Source: Atriophallophorus winterbourni (lineage: Eukaryota > Platyhelminthes > Trematoda > Plagiorchiida > Microphallidae). Taken from it: a stretch of DNA of 64,000 bases. This document shows, piece by piece, positions 37,501 to 50,479 of this stretch (positions are counted from its first letter, which is position 1; each line of letters starts with the position of its first letter). The notes under the pieces were generated by a model. It ran no database searches, was not told the DNA's origin, and saw nothing but the letters and a program-made list of their open reading frames with translations. Location: positions 1 through 64,000 of the forward strand of contig JACCGJ010000232.1 in assembly GCA_013407085.1 (NCBI GenBank), given 5' to 3'. A program made the position numbers and the translations under genes.

Positions 37501-37657
37501 GTTTTGTGTATATATTTTGTTAACGCTATATAAACGGTTTCATTAAAATGTAATTTTTACGTTAATCTTTCATTCTTCAAATAGTGTCTATCGGGAATAT
37601 GTCAATTTATTCAGATTAAATGCCAGCATTCAGGAACACTATATAAGCCACAAACAT

Positions 37658-37714
<57 letters not shown>

Positions 37715-37884
37715 AATTGATGCTTGGTACATAGTAATCTAATTCATGCATGCAGTACGCAATGTCTAAAATATCCCTCGACCAAATCACAGACAAATAT
37801 AGGAGATGCACAATTCAAAATTATCGGTAGAAGAATTAAAGTACTGTAAAATACCACAGAGCGTACGTAGTAACTACAAAACTG
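34582..37884. other. Noncoding AT-rich DNA with AT microsatellites (copy B)
   Basis: Counterpart of 12431-15736. Microsatellites lie at 36277-36296 and 37657-37713. No gene supported. Confidence 0.55.
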
Positions 37885-38365
37885 GTGACCGGGCTATACA
37901 TCAGGCCATACGAGGAGCGGATTGCAACACTAAACCTCTTTGACTTCTCGTACCGTCGTCTCAGGGGTGACTTGATCCTGCTTTTCAACATTCTGCATAC
38001 AGTGGATCACCCAATTGAACACCTGTTTCATCGGCAAGAAGCACGTGGTAGCAGATCGCATGGATACAAGTTAATTATTCCACACTACAGATCAAATTGT
38101 CGAAGGTTTTTCTTTGCTGTCAGAGTCTGTTTTCTATGGAACTCCCTGCCCCCACATATCATTTGCGCATCAACCCTGAACTTGTTCAAGGCTGAACTTG
38201 ACAAGTATATGTTGACTAAACCCAACCTCACACCTGAATACACTTGCTGACTTTCCATATTGATAAAACAGTTGTGTTATTTTTATGCCTTCCCTATATT
38301 TTTAATCTGTGGTTACTGTAAAGTATTTGCTTTTTGGACCATTAAAACTTTGAATTACTTTGAAT
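37885..38365 (+). pseudogene. CR1-like ORF2 C-terminal tail (copy B, frame open)
   Basis: Counterpart of 15737-16215, but with one continuous frame of 121 codons (37885-38250): [70 protein letters not shown], stop. It closely matches the end of the CR1-like element at 52899-53973 (for example [15 protein letters not shown] there). It is 5'-truncated, so not a functional gene. It is intact here while copy A has stops. Confidence 0.88.
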
Positions 38366-41300
38366 ATTCGCCATCCATGGGTCCACAATTGAGCAAAAAT
38401 TATGCGTTGGCATGTTGTCAAATCTGTGACCAATTTTTGTTATCTTTAATGTAAAAATGCTTCAAAATAAGCCCCGAACAATACAGTGAAGAACGTCATA
38501 GACTGAATATTGATTAAAACTGTTTTCCATTCTTACACATACCCTGACATCAAGATTGTTTTTCACTACTCTATCCATTAATCAATCTTACGCTAGTCAA
38601 TGGAGACACAAGAACTGTTCTGTTTCCAGCCGCAGGTTGTGTAAAAGAAGAATAGTTATCTGATCGTTGTCAACAATCTGAAAAATGTATCGGTGTTAGC
38701 GCAGTAAATGTGAACTGACTTAAACCCGTGCCAAAATTATTTTAGTTAGGTAGTTTTTCTCGTTAATCCAATGTTCAAACTCCACAAAACTGATCTTCCG
38801 TCTCATCTTACTAAAGGCACTAGCTCCACACAAGCAGTTAAGCTTAACTGAGAAAATTGTAAGAAAAAAGAACAGAAAAAGAATGATGTTAGAATTGAGG
38901 TACACAGCAAATAGTTCCCAAGATGCCAGCGATGCTCTCACATAACTATAACTGTATGCTCACCCATGGCGATTTCCTAGCTTCGAATTTTTATACAACG
39001 ATGAACGTTACGCTGATAGGCTGGATAAAAATGAGCTCTGGCACCAATATCACCCATAATTTGTTTTAGGACCATTGCCATTTCTGAAAGCATCTCGAGT
39101 TATTTTGATTTGATCACATAGTATTCTTTCATACATTTTATATTTTAAAGGGTGAACACTTGTAGGTTTCACGAAGGGTTTCATTATATAGCCGTAATTT
39201 TTCATTCGATTATTAAGGTAACAACCTGCTTCAGGAATATTTAATTCATCAATAACTAATGTTTTTAATGTAGGATTTGGGCGAATAAATAAATAAATAA
39301 ATTCAAATTAACAGAAGTGATCACATTGCATGTAAATACGGATTTTAGTTCATGGTCGTGGTTTTAACCCAATCTTCACGTATTTGGGTACGTGATTGAA
39401 CAGATTTGGTCGTAGCAAACTTTTCCATCAGTGGAATACATAATCCCAGCTACGGATGTTTCGCTGAAGTGGATTTGTATGCAATCTCTGCACGGTGTCT
39501 TGTCTATGTTGTGCTACTTGATGTAGAAAAGTAGTATACTGTGCACAAACATATATATTGTTAGATAACAGATTTGACACCGTTTAGCAATTTCAATCTT
39601 GTAAGAAAATGACATAAACGCCTCCACTTGAGGCATTTTTTATTATTGATTTATGGAGATCATGTCAGATCCACTAAGATCGAATCGCGCGCCGCTTCTA
39701 ACGTCTATTACGTTCGATCCAACGTTAATCGCATTTTTTCAATTTACAATACAGCAGTTCATTGCCTAGTGATTCCCACTTAAATGAAGATGTGCCAACA
39801 AATAACGACAGCGGACTTGTAATGAATGAAAACACTAATTGGTCAACTGTTAATTACGCAAATGACGAAGTATAAAACCATATTGTATTATAGTAACGAA
39901 TCTAGTAACTAGATTGTCGACTCGAGTTTTCAATTCAAACTGATTTGCTTTTGTTACCCTTCCACTCCAATGTTTCTGTTTGCTTATTTCATGAACAAAA
40001 TGTGAATAGTAACGAATCTAGTAAATAGAGTCTCGCCAGTATTTCTGCACGAGTTGTTCTAATCTCTTCACATGACCATTTGATAGCTGCGGGACTAATC
40101 ATCCAATTCTATTTCCACATAGCTGCGGATGTGTTTCTTATGGAATCCACCCGTAACTAAAAATCACTAGCCAAAAATTAGAAATGTAAGAAATTGAAAA
40201 ATTAAAACAAAATTTATTCAGTCTCCAAGGTCACTGGGTTCAAATAATAATGAAAACAAGAACTAATATTTAAAAGTTATACAGATACATTTACGTCAAT
40301 CATACACAAACAAATGTTTGGGGATACCCACATACAGCAGAATATGTCATATCAAGGCATGCGCATTCTGATCGTAACGCAACTACTTGATATATGCAAA
40401 CAGCGCGAATCAGTACGTATGTGTGATGGTAATGGACACAAAAATTTCTTATATCGTATCACTGTTTAACGCATCAAGCCTCACTCAACATATCTCTCAT
40501 GATTACCAATTTTTCACTTCATCTAATTCACAGTCTCGTTCTAAATTACGTGAGGGAGTTCAAAACTAAGCCTTTGATAACAATTTTTTAATGATCGTGA
40601 AACAATCTCGTGTGAAGTTCTTGAGAAAAGCCTGATAACCATATGCTATCATTCAAAAGTTAAAGTTTAAATTTTATTCTTTGAACTTTGAAAAACTTTA
40701 TTCTCTCACCAGGTGCAGGCGGCCTGCGACAGGTGGACTAATTTACTTAAATAAGGGTAAGATACGAGAAGGTTTTTCGTATATGATTTCAAAATAGTTG
40801 AAATAGTTGAAAATCAAATATGCGAGGACAATTACATTATATTAATTTTCGAGAGTTTCTATGATATTTTCACGCTAATATTAAAGCACGATTTTTCCCA
40901 AATATATTTACTGACGTAAACGAAGTGCCGACAAACGTTTCAATCTGAATTTTAACAGCACAAACCAAGTTATTAATTTGGTAATAAGAGAGAATAAGAA
41001 TCGTTGAGTAGTAATAAATTCTTACGCTGTGTACACTTAGGATGCAAATAGCTATTTCTGAACGATTGCACGAAAATAAATTACTTTTTATATTGTAGCC
41101 AGTTTAAATTTGTTTTATGTACTACAGCTAACTTCTCATAATGTTATAATCCCTCTCGTTTAGTTTCGCGTAATGAGATTTCACAAATAACAAAAAACTC
41201 ACAGTGAGACTCATACCTCTCAAGATTGTATATCGCGGGACCTCTGACCTACAGTATTTCTGTGAAAATATAAATATAAATAATCATATATTTATATTTA

Positions 41301-42278
41301 CAATATAATATATATATGAGTGTATATAAAGTAGATTAAAACATTGTGACCATTCTGTACTTGTGATCCGCCATGTATGAAGTACTTAACAATTGCTTAA
41401 TATTAATGGGGTGGTACGTCGATTAGGGTAGGCTCTGAGTGAAACACTGAAGTTCAAAATCGGCAGACTGATTGAATAAGCACATGCTCACAAGAGAACG
41501 AAATTGTAGCCTTTCTGAAACTGAAGATTGACGATAATTCGCAGATCGTTACTAAAAGATTCGAGCATAATCTTCATTTTGTTGTTGGCAGCAGTACACA
41601 AATTTGGATAATGTTGAAGCGAGCGGCCTGAATGCTGTATAAAGCTAGCGATACTGCTACTACTTGGCAACATTTTCATATTGTGCTCAACAAAATGACA
41701 TCACTTATTCGAGAGGATAATGAAGCGCACCTAATAATACCGCCATCAAAAATAGAACTTAACCTTAAGTTAATATACAAAATAATGAACGCAAAGCGAA
41801 AGACGAACTAGGTATTTTCGCTGTCCATAATTGTGAAAGACTCACTGAGACCACGTTAAAACCGCAAATGCTTTTGCAATTTATTACTCTAAATTCTTTG
41901 TGTCAAAGGTTCCATTGGCAAGTACTAAGTAATTAGATAACCAAGAAATCGAAACATTTAGAGAAATTTTGATATATCACGTCAATTGGTCAAAAGGAAC
42001 GTAAGACAATCCCCAAGTGGGTACGGCATTACCCGTTTGTCTTCAAGTTCTGTCATCTTCAGCTTTGTGAACTGCTTTCTATTCAATTTAAATATCCGTT
42101 GTTTTAAGGAGTAGTGCCAAAAGTTCAAAAGTTCGGCTTCTATTTAAAGGCCGTTGTCCATCTGACACTAAAAATAATTATCGCGTTAAACTAACAAATG
42201 TTATTGCAAAGTTTATGTAGCGCAGTCTAAGAAAGAAACGCGTAATTGATTTTAGCCATCGCGGCATGGATAACGATC
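38366..42278. other. Noncoding AT-rich DNA (copy B)
   Basis: Counterpart of 16216-20130, including the dispersed repeat at 39343-39438 and the hammerhead-like relic at 40353-40483. No gene supported. Confidence 0.55.
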
Positions 42279-42608
42279 GTAACGCTCCCGTTCAACGAAT
42301 CTTCTCACAGTGTTAGACAACTGGAAGGAAGTGTTGGACAGAGGCAACGGTATTCACTTTTGCCACTTGGAAGCATATTAACGTTTTGATAGCAACGCAC
42401 TACTCATGTGCTCGCGCTACCACGATCAGCAAAGTCCCACAAAGAACTGTTTTCAGATCGTCTCTTTTCCTGTTATCCGGAAACAATTTTCCAACTCAAC
42501 ATCCAAAAAGGTTCCGTTCGTGCATGATATGAAAATTTGGACAGCTGCTGATTACGCGAAGGGATTTGGAGAGTGTGTAAACTTATGTGGCTGGGAATGA
42601 TATGCCAT
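42279..42608 (+). pseudogene. Old CR1-like RT relic (copy B)
   Basis: Counterpart of 20131-20460 with several substitutions. This is where divergence between the copies rises. Confidence 0.5.
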
Positions 42609-43167
42609 GGAAAACACAGAATAGAAAGATTTTCCATCTTGGAAAGAATTTTTCTTAAACATATAGATTACTAACTAAAATCTTAGCATGAAGCTTTGTG
42701 AGAAGAACTTCAGATTATTGATTAACAGGAATGTGAAGATAAAAGTTTACTTCCAGATTGTTTATAGATAGGCCAGCAAGTTTCTATTCATCATTTGAAG
42801 ATTCTGGTTACTAACGTTAGCAAGGTTAATGCACGTCTATCTTAGTCAGACAAATGAATATGTGGTATAAGTCTGGGCTTCTTGGCTGCAAAAAGATATT
42901 CTCCACTTCGATAAAGTTCATGACGGGGCAATGAAGTTAGTGATGAGTCTTCTTAATGACCCCTACAGTGAAATATTTTGACGTATGTGTCTATGAGCGT
43001 TTACCCAAAGCGGAATAATGTCTACCCTTGGATAACCACTAAGACAATGGTTTCAAGATATTTGTGAGAATGTTACACGCTGGTATATGCTGTCCCTCTA
43101 CAACCAAAGTTCACGTATTTATTTCCAGTTCTGTTTTTCGCCTAGCTTGTTCTAAATTCCTTGACTT

Positions 43168-43212
43168 AACATGAAGTAGACTCTCTGTGCTTGTGACATT
43201 TAAGACAATATT
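43168..43212 (+). other. 45-bp segment present only in copy B
   Basis: Starts AACATGAAGTAGACTCTCTG. It sits between CTTGACTT and TCTCAACATA, which are adjacent in copy A at 21018/21019. No repeat or element end is recognised and no target-site duplication is clear, so insertion in B and deletion in A are both possible. Confidence 0.8.
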
Positions 43213-43481
43213 TCTCAACATATACAGAAAAATATCCTCAATCAACCAAACCTTTAGTATTCTAGTTTTATTCTATGATTTTTCACATTTCAATTTATAC
43301 AGTAATCATGCAATGTTATAAAACGGACGCTTTTTTACTAGGTGACCTTATCCAAAAGTGTGGTGATTAGAATCAGTTTCTATAACACGAACCGATCTCG
43401 GAGAATATAGTCAATCAATCAAGAAGGCGCAGTTATTACAAATTCATGTTTTCGACCACTATTTTTACCGATTCTATACAT

Positions 43482-43980
43482 GAGTGCTTTCCAAAGCTGG
43501 TCACCCTATTACGTTAGCGCCGCCTGCGGTAGCTTGGTCATGTCTATAGAATGGAAAATTGTCGTATTCTAAAAGATCTACTCCATGGTGAGTTGCAATT
43601 AGGAAGTCGACCATTGGGCTGACCGCACTTGCAGTATAAAAGAGTTTGCAAAAGAGATATGAAAGACCTTGGCATTGAACCCGCGAACTGAGAAAAACTT
43701 GCTCTTGACCGCTCACTTTGGAGGCATTGTGTGAAGCGTCGTCTGCAAGCTGAGGAGGAGCAGACACAGCTTTTGGCTGCTGAACGCAGATCACGCCGCC
43801 GGCGTGTAGCTGACGCCTTACAACAGAGTTCTGACCATCGTTGCAAGCACTGCGGGAGAGATTGTTCCTCCCGAATCGGACAGTTTAGTCATTCCAAAAG
43901 TTGTAAAACATGAAAATTCATTTGATTGTCATGTACATCAATGGTCGAAATCGACCGAAGTAGGCCAACAACAACATGAG
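43482..43980 (+). pseudogene. RTE/BovB-like ORF2 C-terminal tail (copy B, with stop)
   Basis: Counterpart of 21290-21785. The frame has a TGA near 43690 inside the conserved region, then RSLWRHCVKRRLQAEEE, a basic stretch and the zinc-finger-like C-x2-C-x11-H-x4-C (CKHC ... FSHSKSC). The zinc-finger part reads closer to the usual family form (CGRDCSSRIG) than copy A does (CARDCSSLIG). Confidence 0.83.
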
Positions 43981-46900
43981 TATGATGATTATTTAGAGGT
44001 AAAATGAAACACCCAAATATTTCCAGTAAACCAGTTTATTTGTGATCATTTTATGTGGAAACAACTTGAAACTGTTTTACAATTCCGAATGAACCTGCTT
44101 GCGAATAAATTGTCTTTTTCAGTTAATTAAATGTGAAATCTGTTTTCAATAATAATTCGTGAGATGTCATCGATACGCTTATGTTTAATAAAAAACTACA
44201 TAATTTCGGAGTATCAAAACAAAATATAAAACGCTATATCGACAATGCAAATGAATTCTCAATTGTTCAATGACAACATAATTTTGAGCGATATATTTTT
44301 AGACTAAAGGGATGAGTGCTCCCTGATATAGTGATGCTCGCTGTGATATGTTTTGATGGAGCATCAGAGAACGATTATGATTTGAGTAGTTTGTTGTGGA
44401 GTCGGTAAGAGCGATCTGTGAGATAATTATTAATCATTCGACCACAGGAAGGACACGGTTGTTTCAAAATAATCTCCAAGATAACATCTTGGAATATAAA
44501 ACTGGTGCAAGAAATAATTCAGGTGGGATACTCTTTCTTAATAAGTCGTTTGAAAAGAAAGCGAGAGAGCAAAAAAATTTTATAGAGCTTAACGCCAATG
44601 TTACGAAGATGAAATGCATAAACATTGAGCCTACACATAGAATTAAGATGATGAGTTCACGTTACGTTATCGGAAATGATGAAAATTTTGTGCTAAATAA
44701 GGTACGCAAATTTAATTACATATTCCTGGAGATTGCTGGAAAAAGCATCATCAAGCTGGTCGCTACAAAGCTGAATAGACACGATTACTATACCTTTTTC
44801 CCGGGTGAATAGTCAGCGTCCCTCTTTTGATCTGATTGTGCTTTCATTTGATGCATTGGAGATGGTAGTCTTAAATGAATAGAATTGCTACGACATCAGC
44901 GTATTTGGAACAACCACCTTTATGTCCCATACCCTTGAAATTCGGTTGCTTTTATGTATCATTTGCCAAGAAGCTGAATTTCATGTAATTAATAATACCA
45001 GGTAAATTGGGTCATTTATTGAGATCTCATGGACTAAATAACAAGTAAATAAACTCTTTATCAAGTTCTTTAAGCTCGTCTGAAAACAGGCAACTAATTT
45101 GCACGAAAACTAATGTTGAATATTCAATAGAGTGATTTTAAGACTTTTTAAAACTTTCTTTCATTTTTGTGGGTTTTTTTAATTTCACTCACACAATTAA
45201 ACGAGAAATTTCTAATTTCGAACTATCGAGTAGACGCTTAAGTCATTTATGCTTCCAACTAATCAAGCTAGAATGAATCGTGCATCAACGAGGTGTTTGA
45301 TGATCGCTTGCATGCCATCATCCAGAGGTCCACTTCGGTGCACACCCACAAAGTTTTATCACTGTGTGCCTACGCGCATGACTTGGACACACACCGTTCT
45401 GTGAGCGTAATCGGTCAGCATTGTAGTTCATTATGAAACCTGAACCGTCCTGTTCCGGTAAGTGAGATATCGATCATTGATGAGCTTATTTCGCGTTATC
45501 CTGTTTTAAAATATATCTCATTAATTTCAACTTTATTTTTAAATTAATTATAAACTAGCTGGTCAACACAGAATGTTTTGTATTAGTTGCGTGAACCTGC
45601 AAATCCTCCAACATCCAATGCCTTTCGTTTTTGAATGAATTTTTGAAGAATTACTTATTGGAAAGCATTTAGATTTTACCAATGACAACGCATGCGTGTA
45701 GTGAATACGTTTAAATTTGATAATATTTTCAGGTGGGCGAATAGGTATAATTTGTAAATTGGGTTATATGTTACATTGCGTTACTCCACAGTAAAGATAA
45801 CTTACGCGGAAAATTCAGGTTGAAATTTTCTGAAGTCATTTTTGGTATATCACATTTGGTTTGGAAAAAAACATGTTATTGATATAAGTAATAAACTGTG
45901 CTGCAGGGGGACAATGATTGGGCTAGCGTCTTTGATTTAGGATTGACATGTAAGTTGAACTAAGCATTAAATACATAATACTTAGTGCTGTAAACAATTC
46001 GAATGTGTATGTACTACTACATATTAGCTTGAAGCTGCTTATTCGTTTACCATTCGCAGACGTTTTCATTCAGAGGAATCAATCGCATAAAACCGGAACA
46101 TGAATTTAATCATTCGATGTGCTTTCCATGGTTGATTGCTAACGCGATAATAATGAGATGCCCGAGCTGGGACCCATGCAGAGATGGCCGACCTATATGA
46201 GATCGGTGTCAGAACGATATTCGTTGGCATTTATAATAAACAGCATAGGTTGCGTGGCTCCGTTCATTTTTGAAAGTCACCAGTCTATGTAGCACGGAGT
46301 GTCACAGAGAATCGCAAATCATTACAGAACTTACGATCTAGTCTCGGCACCCGGAATTCTGAGAACATGATGGTGAAGAATAGAAAATCAGTATTCGGTT
46401 TCCCTAGGGTATGATGGAGCAGTAAAATGTATTGATCCAATGCTTAGAACTGTTGTTAACGTAGTATGAGACGGAATTCCACACATACTTAAATTTTTAA
46501 GTGTTCTTAGCCATTTTAATAATGCACTTTTATGAATTTCGATTGTTGCTTGTATCCCCATTCTAGCATGAACAAACCGTCACTCAATCTTAAGGAGAAG
46601 ACATGTTTTTATTTATCTAGAGTATAGATAGTGTAAAATTGGCGAACAAGGGCCTAATTGGAAGCCAGTGTTAATTACTTTTCATAAAATGAATCACCAC
46701 GTTCTAAAACAGAAACACGAAGTGATTCTTTGTGAAGTGGAGGTATGCTAGAATTGTACAATGTTCTACTGTTGCTTGTGTACCTTATACTAACACCTCA
46801 CAATCTTGAATTGCATCAATTGCAATCGATTAACTTTAATGCACAATGGGCTAGGCCGAACAAGCCCAGCGTATGCCTACGTGAGCTGGCAACCCTGAGT

Positions 46901-47173
46901 TCATCATAGGTTTTTTTTGTGGTGATCATATCTTAGATAAGCAATCGAGTGTTACTTAACAATGTAACCACTATTTTTATAAAAAGTGTCATTTCTTTGC
47001 ATCGAAACATAACATTAAGCATGGATTCAACTGACTCAAATCACATTGCTTGATTGATCGAGGTGTATTTATGATTATATTGACATAATATACTGTATTT
47101 ATAACAACATTGTTGCTGTTTTTGAACAAATTCTCCAAAACACCCTTCAAAACTGTTGCTTTCCAATGCCACA
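43981..47173. other. Noncoding DNA upstream of exon 1 (copy B)
   Basis: Counterpart of 21786-24975 with scattered substitutions and short indels, roughly 2-3% by eye. The 138-codon frame at 44396-44812 starts without ATG and is disrupted in copy A, so it is not supported. Confidence 0.5.
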
Positions 47174-47176
47174 GTT

Positions 47177-47660
47177 ATGCAGACAGACGGAAGCCCTGAA
47201 CATCGCGCAGAGCTCAGGACACAAAGCCACATGAATGCCGTTAACTTCACACGAATAAGAAGCTCCCACTTACAAACCGAAACGAGAAATACATCGTGGC
47301 GGAATTGTCATAAATCCTGCATGAAATGCCTGCGTGAAACCCACGCACCAAAATGGATGACACGGATTTTGATCCCTACTTACAAATATTTGGCCCAACC
47401 TCTCACGGCTTTGCTGCTCTTGCTTGCATTGTTCATGGTCTCATACTCACTGAAACCAAGCGTCGCCAAACTGCCTGAATGCCGTCGAATTATGGTTCCG
47501 GTATCTGCCGAGTCAAACGATTCACTTTATAAACAAGGTCAAAATTATGAAGAGGCCATCGAATGCAAGAAGGGAGAGGCTATTAGCCTTTTATTATTCT
47601 ACGGCGTTGGCTACTTTCTTGGGGAATTAACGGAGGTTTTAAGGTTGCCTGGATTGCTCG
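47177..47660 (+). CDS. SLC9B2: SLC9B (NHA2-like) cation/proton antiporter, exon 1, copy B
   Basis: Encodes the same 161 residues as 24979-25462, from ATG at 47177 to the GTAAGT donor at 47661; CCACAG precedes the start. A polar N-terminus is followed by transmembrane segments at about residues 76-92 and 135-154 and ends LPGLL plus a split Gly codon. The donor phase (one base) matches the two leading bases of exon 2 at 60423, across an intron of 12762 bases. This copy is on the same contig as exons 2 and 3 and is the most likely functional first exon. Differences from copy A are silent: AGG/CGG, TTA/TTG, ATC/ATT, TTT/TTC. SLC9B members are electrogenic Na+(Li+)/H+ antiporters; the substrate here is inferred from the family. 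Confidence 0.9.
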
Positions 47661-50095
47661 GTAAGTATCTCATGATGTTATCATAAATAGTATATCACTT
47701 AAGTAAATGCCTCAGTTGCATTTTATTACAGAGATGTTAAAATTTTACAGTTTGGTATGTAGAAATTGAGTTGTATCTGCTTTATGTGGGGGAAATATTT
47801 TTCTTACATGTGAAACAATCTATTTCAACACATAAAAGTTGAATAATGCTTTAAATCTAAAGAAACTATTCTGGGTTCAATGATGGCGTGCCCACTGGAT
47901 ATGGATGATTCAATCCACATAAAATTTACCGTGTGATGAAATAAAAGTTGTTAGACCAGGATGATCATTCGATTGGGAAAATTGTAAGTAAAGTTAGAAT
48001 TGCTTCATGAAAAAACGAACGGACGAACTAAAATTTAGCCCACGGTAACTTTCAACGATTTTCGAAGAAAATCTTTGGCAGTAGTTCCGAAAGCGATTGG
48101 AAAAATAAGCATGTGTTTGAAAAGAAGTTACCGGTGCCGGAACATTTAATAGCCTATGCCCAGTGGGTGCAAGTATTATTATGCCCTTTTAACGGAATAA
48201 ATGTTTCCACTTGAATGTCATTTTCCAATCGGGATTCATTCGGTGTTGCGGCAAAATCGCTTCATCAACTAAATTAGCTGAATAGTATGCTGCCATAAAG
48301 TGAATAGTCGGTCGCTAATTATTCCTAGCCATATGAAACACATACAAAACGTTTAGAATCTTACAAATATTTCTTGCTCATAATTACATTATCACTACTT
48401 GTTCGGCTTCGTATAAAAATGTAGTACAAATCTGGGAAAACTAAAACTGAATATAATCTTTTGCAAGTCATCAAGAAAACAGCTCGTTTTATTTCAGAAA
48501 AATGTGAAAAATTATATTCATAAATCATAAAAAGTACAATTTAACCAATGCGCTAAATATGTAATTTCATACTAAGTCACTGGAAACAGATTTGTCCTGA
48601 TGAACATCACAGATGCACATTAGGTAATGCTCAAAGTTGATTTGAATTATGTTTTATTCAATGGATTATTTTTCAATTTAATGCGCGGAAATGTGAATTC
48701 TTAACGAAACGGATCTTGCCGTTGAACGAATTGAAATCAAGAGTGTGTTGGTCCGTAAACATGTATTATGTGTTTCGAGTAAAACTTGAAGAATGGTGAA
48801 AAAGTTATAAAATATTCAACTCATTTTATACTCGAAAATGTATTTTTCCTGCTGTGAGTATTCACATGGAATTAGCTGTCATAATAATAATAATAACAAG
48901 AACAAGAACAATAATAATTTTAATATCAATAATATTAAACAAAAACTTATGATTTCTAAAGTGATACAAAACAAATCACACAAACAATGGCATCTACTCA
49001 CCCTGTTATTTTGGTGTTGCTTTAAATTTAATACGTGGATTCACGTAATTTCTTTATCCTCACCACAAATACGATAAAAGATCTTACATTCCAAAATCCA
49101 TGCCTAGCTCACTCAGGGTTGTCGAAATAATATGAGTTAACCTCGTCACAATTCCCATTAAAACTGCACACTTTTGGAATCGAAAGAAAATCAATATTAC
49201 TTTTCCCATTTATGTGTGTGCTTAAGCAACTAACTTAATCGATCATCATTCTCTGAATGACAACAAGCATTCAAGAAGCTTTGCGGGATTTTCCAAAGCC
49301 GTCTAGATCTTTTCTTCGCTAGTCATATGTTTCTATCAGTAATTAGACACGGTGACTCTATACGTTTATCCAAATTTCATTAGAGTGTTCCGAATGAGGT
49401 CTGTCTCGAGGATGGTTTCGAAAAGATTTTCTAATTTCAAAGTCAAGGTCGATGAACCATCAAGTACCCGTTAAAATCTTGCTCCGTATTAAACATTAAC
49501 TTAAAGCTGTAATGACGAATATTTTAAGATAAAGCTTTTTAATTGTTTATTCATCCTCTAGTTAAATAAACTGATCGTTCTAACAGCAGCAAGCGTATTT
49601 CTCGCGCACATGTGAAATAATAAAAAATAATTCGCCGCATCATGCTCAAAGTTTCCGAACAAATTTAGTGAGAGACGTAATAAGATCGAGGGGTGTGAGT
49701 GATTGAAATGCATGAGACTGAGGATTTTTTATGCATGATCATGAGTTGAACACCATCTTCACGTGTTTGGGTACATGTGACTGAACAGGCTGTTCGTGCC
49801 AAACTTTATACAACAGTGGCATATATGTTGCAATTTTTTACGATTACTCAGAACTCAGAACTCAGAAAGTTTTATGGTAGAAAAAGCAGTAAGCTTAACA
49901 ATAACCATAGGATGACAAGGTATATGGAATATTTAAAAAAAACTATAAAATATCTCAAAAATTAATAGGGACAGTCACATACCGCATGGTTCGTCATAAA
50001 CTCATCGTGTTTGGAAGCGAAAACCCCAACAGATTCCGAGCGTGATTTCTTCAAGCAATACGTTTCAAGTGAAACAAATTCTTACCGAGAAAAAA
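47661..50095. other. Intron 1, first part
   Basis: Noncoding, AT-rich. It contains an ATA/ACA-rich microsatellite at 48882-48920 and a short dispersed repeat at 49720-49810. The 79-residue frame at 48838 includes the microsatellite (poly-Asn) and is not supported. Confidence 0.65.
49720..49810 (+). repeat. Short dispersed repeat, relative of 17195-17290
   Basis: Shares ATCTTCACG(T)TTTGGGTAC and the following ACTGAACAGG..GTTCGTGCCAAACTT block with 17195-17290. Function and class unknown. Confidence 0.45.
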
Positions 50096-50096
50096 A

Positions 50097-50460
50097 TTAC
50101 GATGAATATCCAATCGAGAGTGTGGAATGTTTATAGCCTTTGAATTTGTTCGTGTTCGTGCCATTGGGCTTTAGCAAGTGTTTAAGGGGATGGTTTACAG
50201 TATGCAGGATTTTGAATGTCAACAGGAGGTCACTACGTATCCGTCCTAGGGTAACATGGTGTAGGTTCAGTTTTAACATTCGCTCTTTGAAAGGCAAATT
50301 TCTGTACCGGGAGACCAACTTTGTAGCACGATTATAAATCCTGTCGAGTAGTTCGATATCCTTCCTCAGCCACGGTGCCCAGGCTTGGATGGAATATTCC
50401 ATAACAGTACGGATATTCATGTTAACTAGCCCGGGTTGGGTTTCGGGCGTAAAATTCCTG
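50097..50460 (-). pseudogene. CR1-like ORF2 tail (minus strand)
   Basis: The minus strand reads VMEYSIQAWAPWLRKDIELL, RIYNRATKLVSRYRNLPF and RSDLLLTFKILHTVNHPL: the C-terminal part of a CR1-like ORF2 of the same broad subfamily as 52899-53973. It is truncated on both sides and lies head-to-head with the RTE-like element that begins at about 50480. Confidence 0.8.
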
Positions 50461-50479
50461 AATATTTTTTAAAAGACTC

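Larger units (their letters stand above)
28983..48414 (+). repeat. Direct large duplication, copy B
   Basis: Same order and orientation as 5062-26274 but without the 1769 bp equivalent to 10430-12198 and with an extra 45 bp at 43168-43212. It continues past the point where copy A meets the gap into unique intron sequence. It carries exon 1 of the SLC9B-like gene in the position closest to exons 2-3, so this copy is the one physically linked to the rest of the gene. Confidence 0.95.

Noticed and set aside
44396..44812. 138-codon frame in copy B (partner 22415-22618 in copy A)
   Set aside because: No ATG at its start, broken by a stop in copy A, and mostly amino-acid-changing differences between copies, unlike exon 1.
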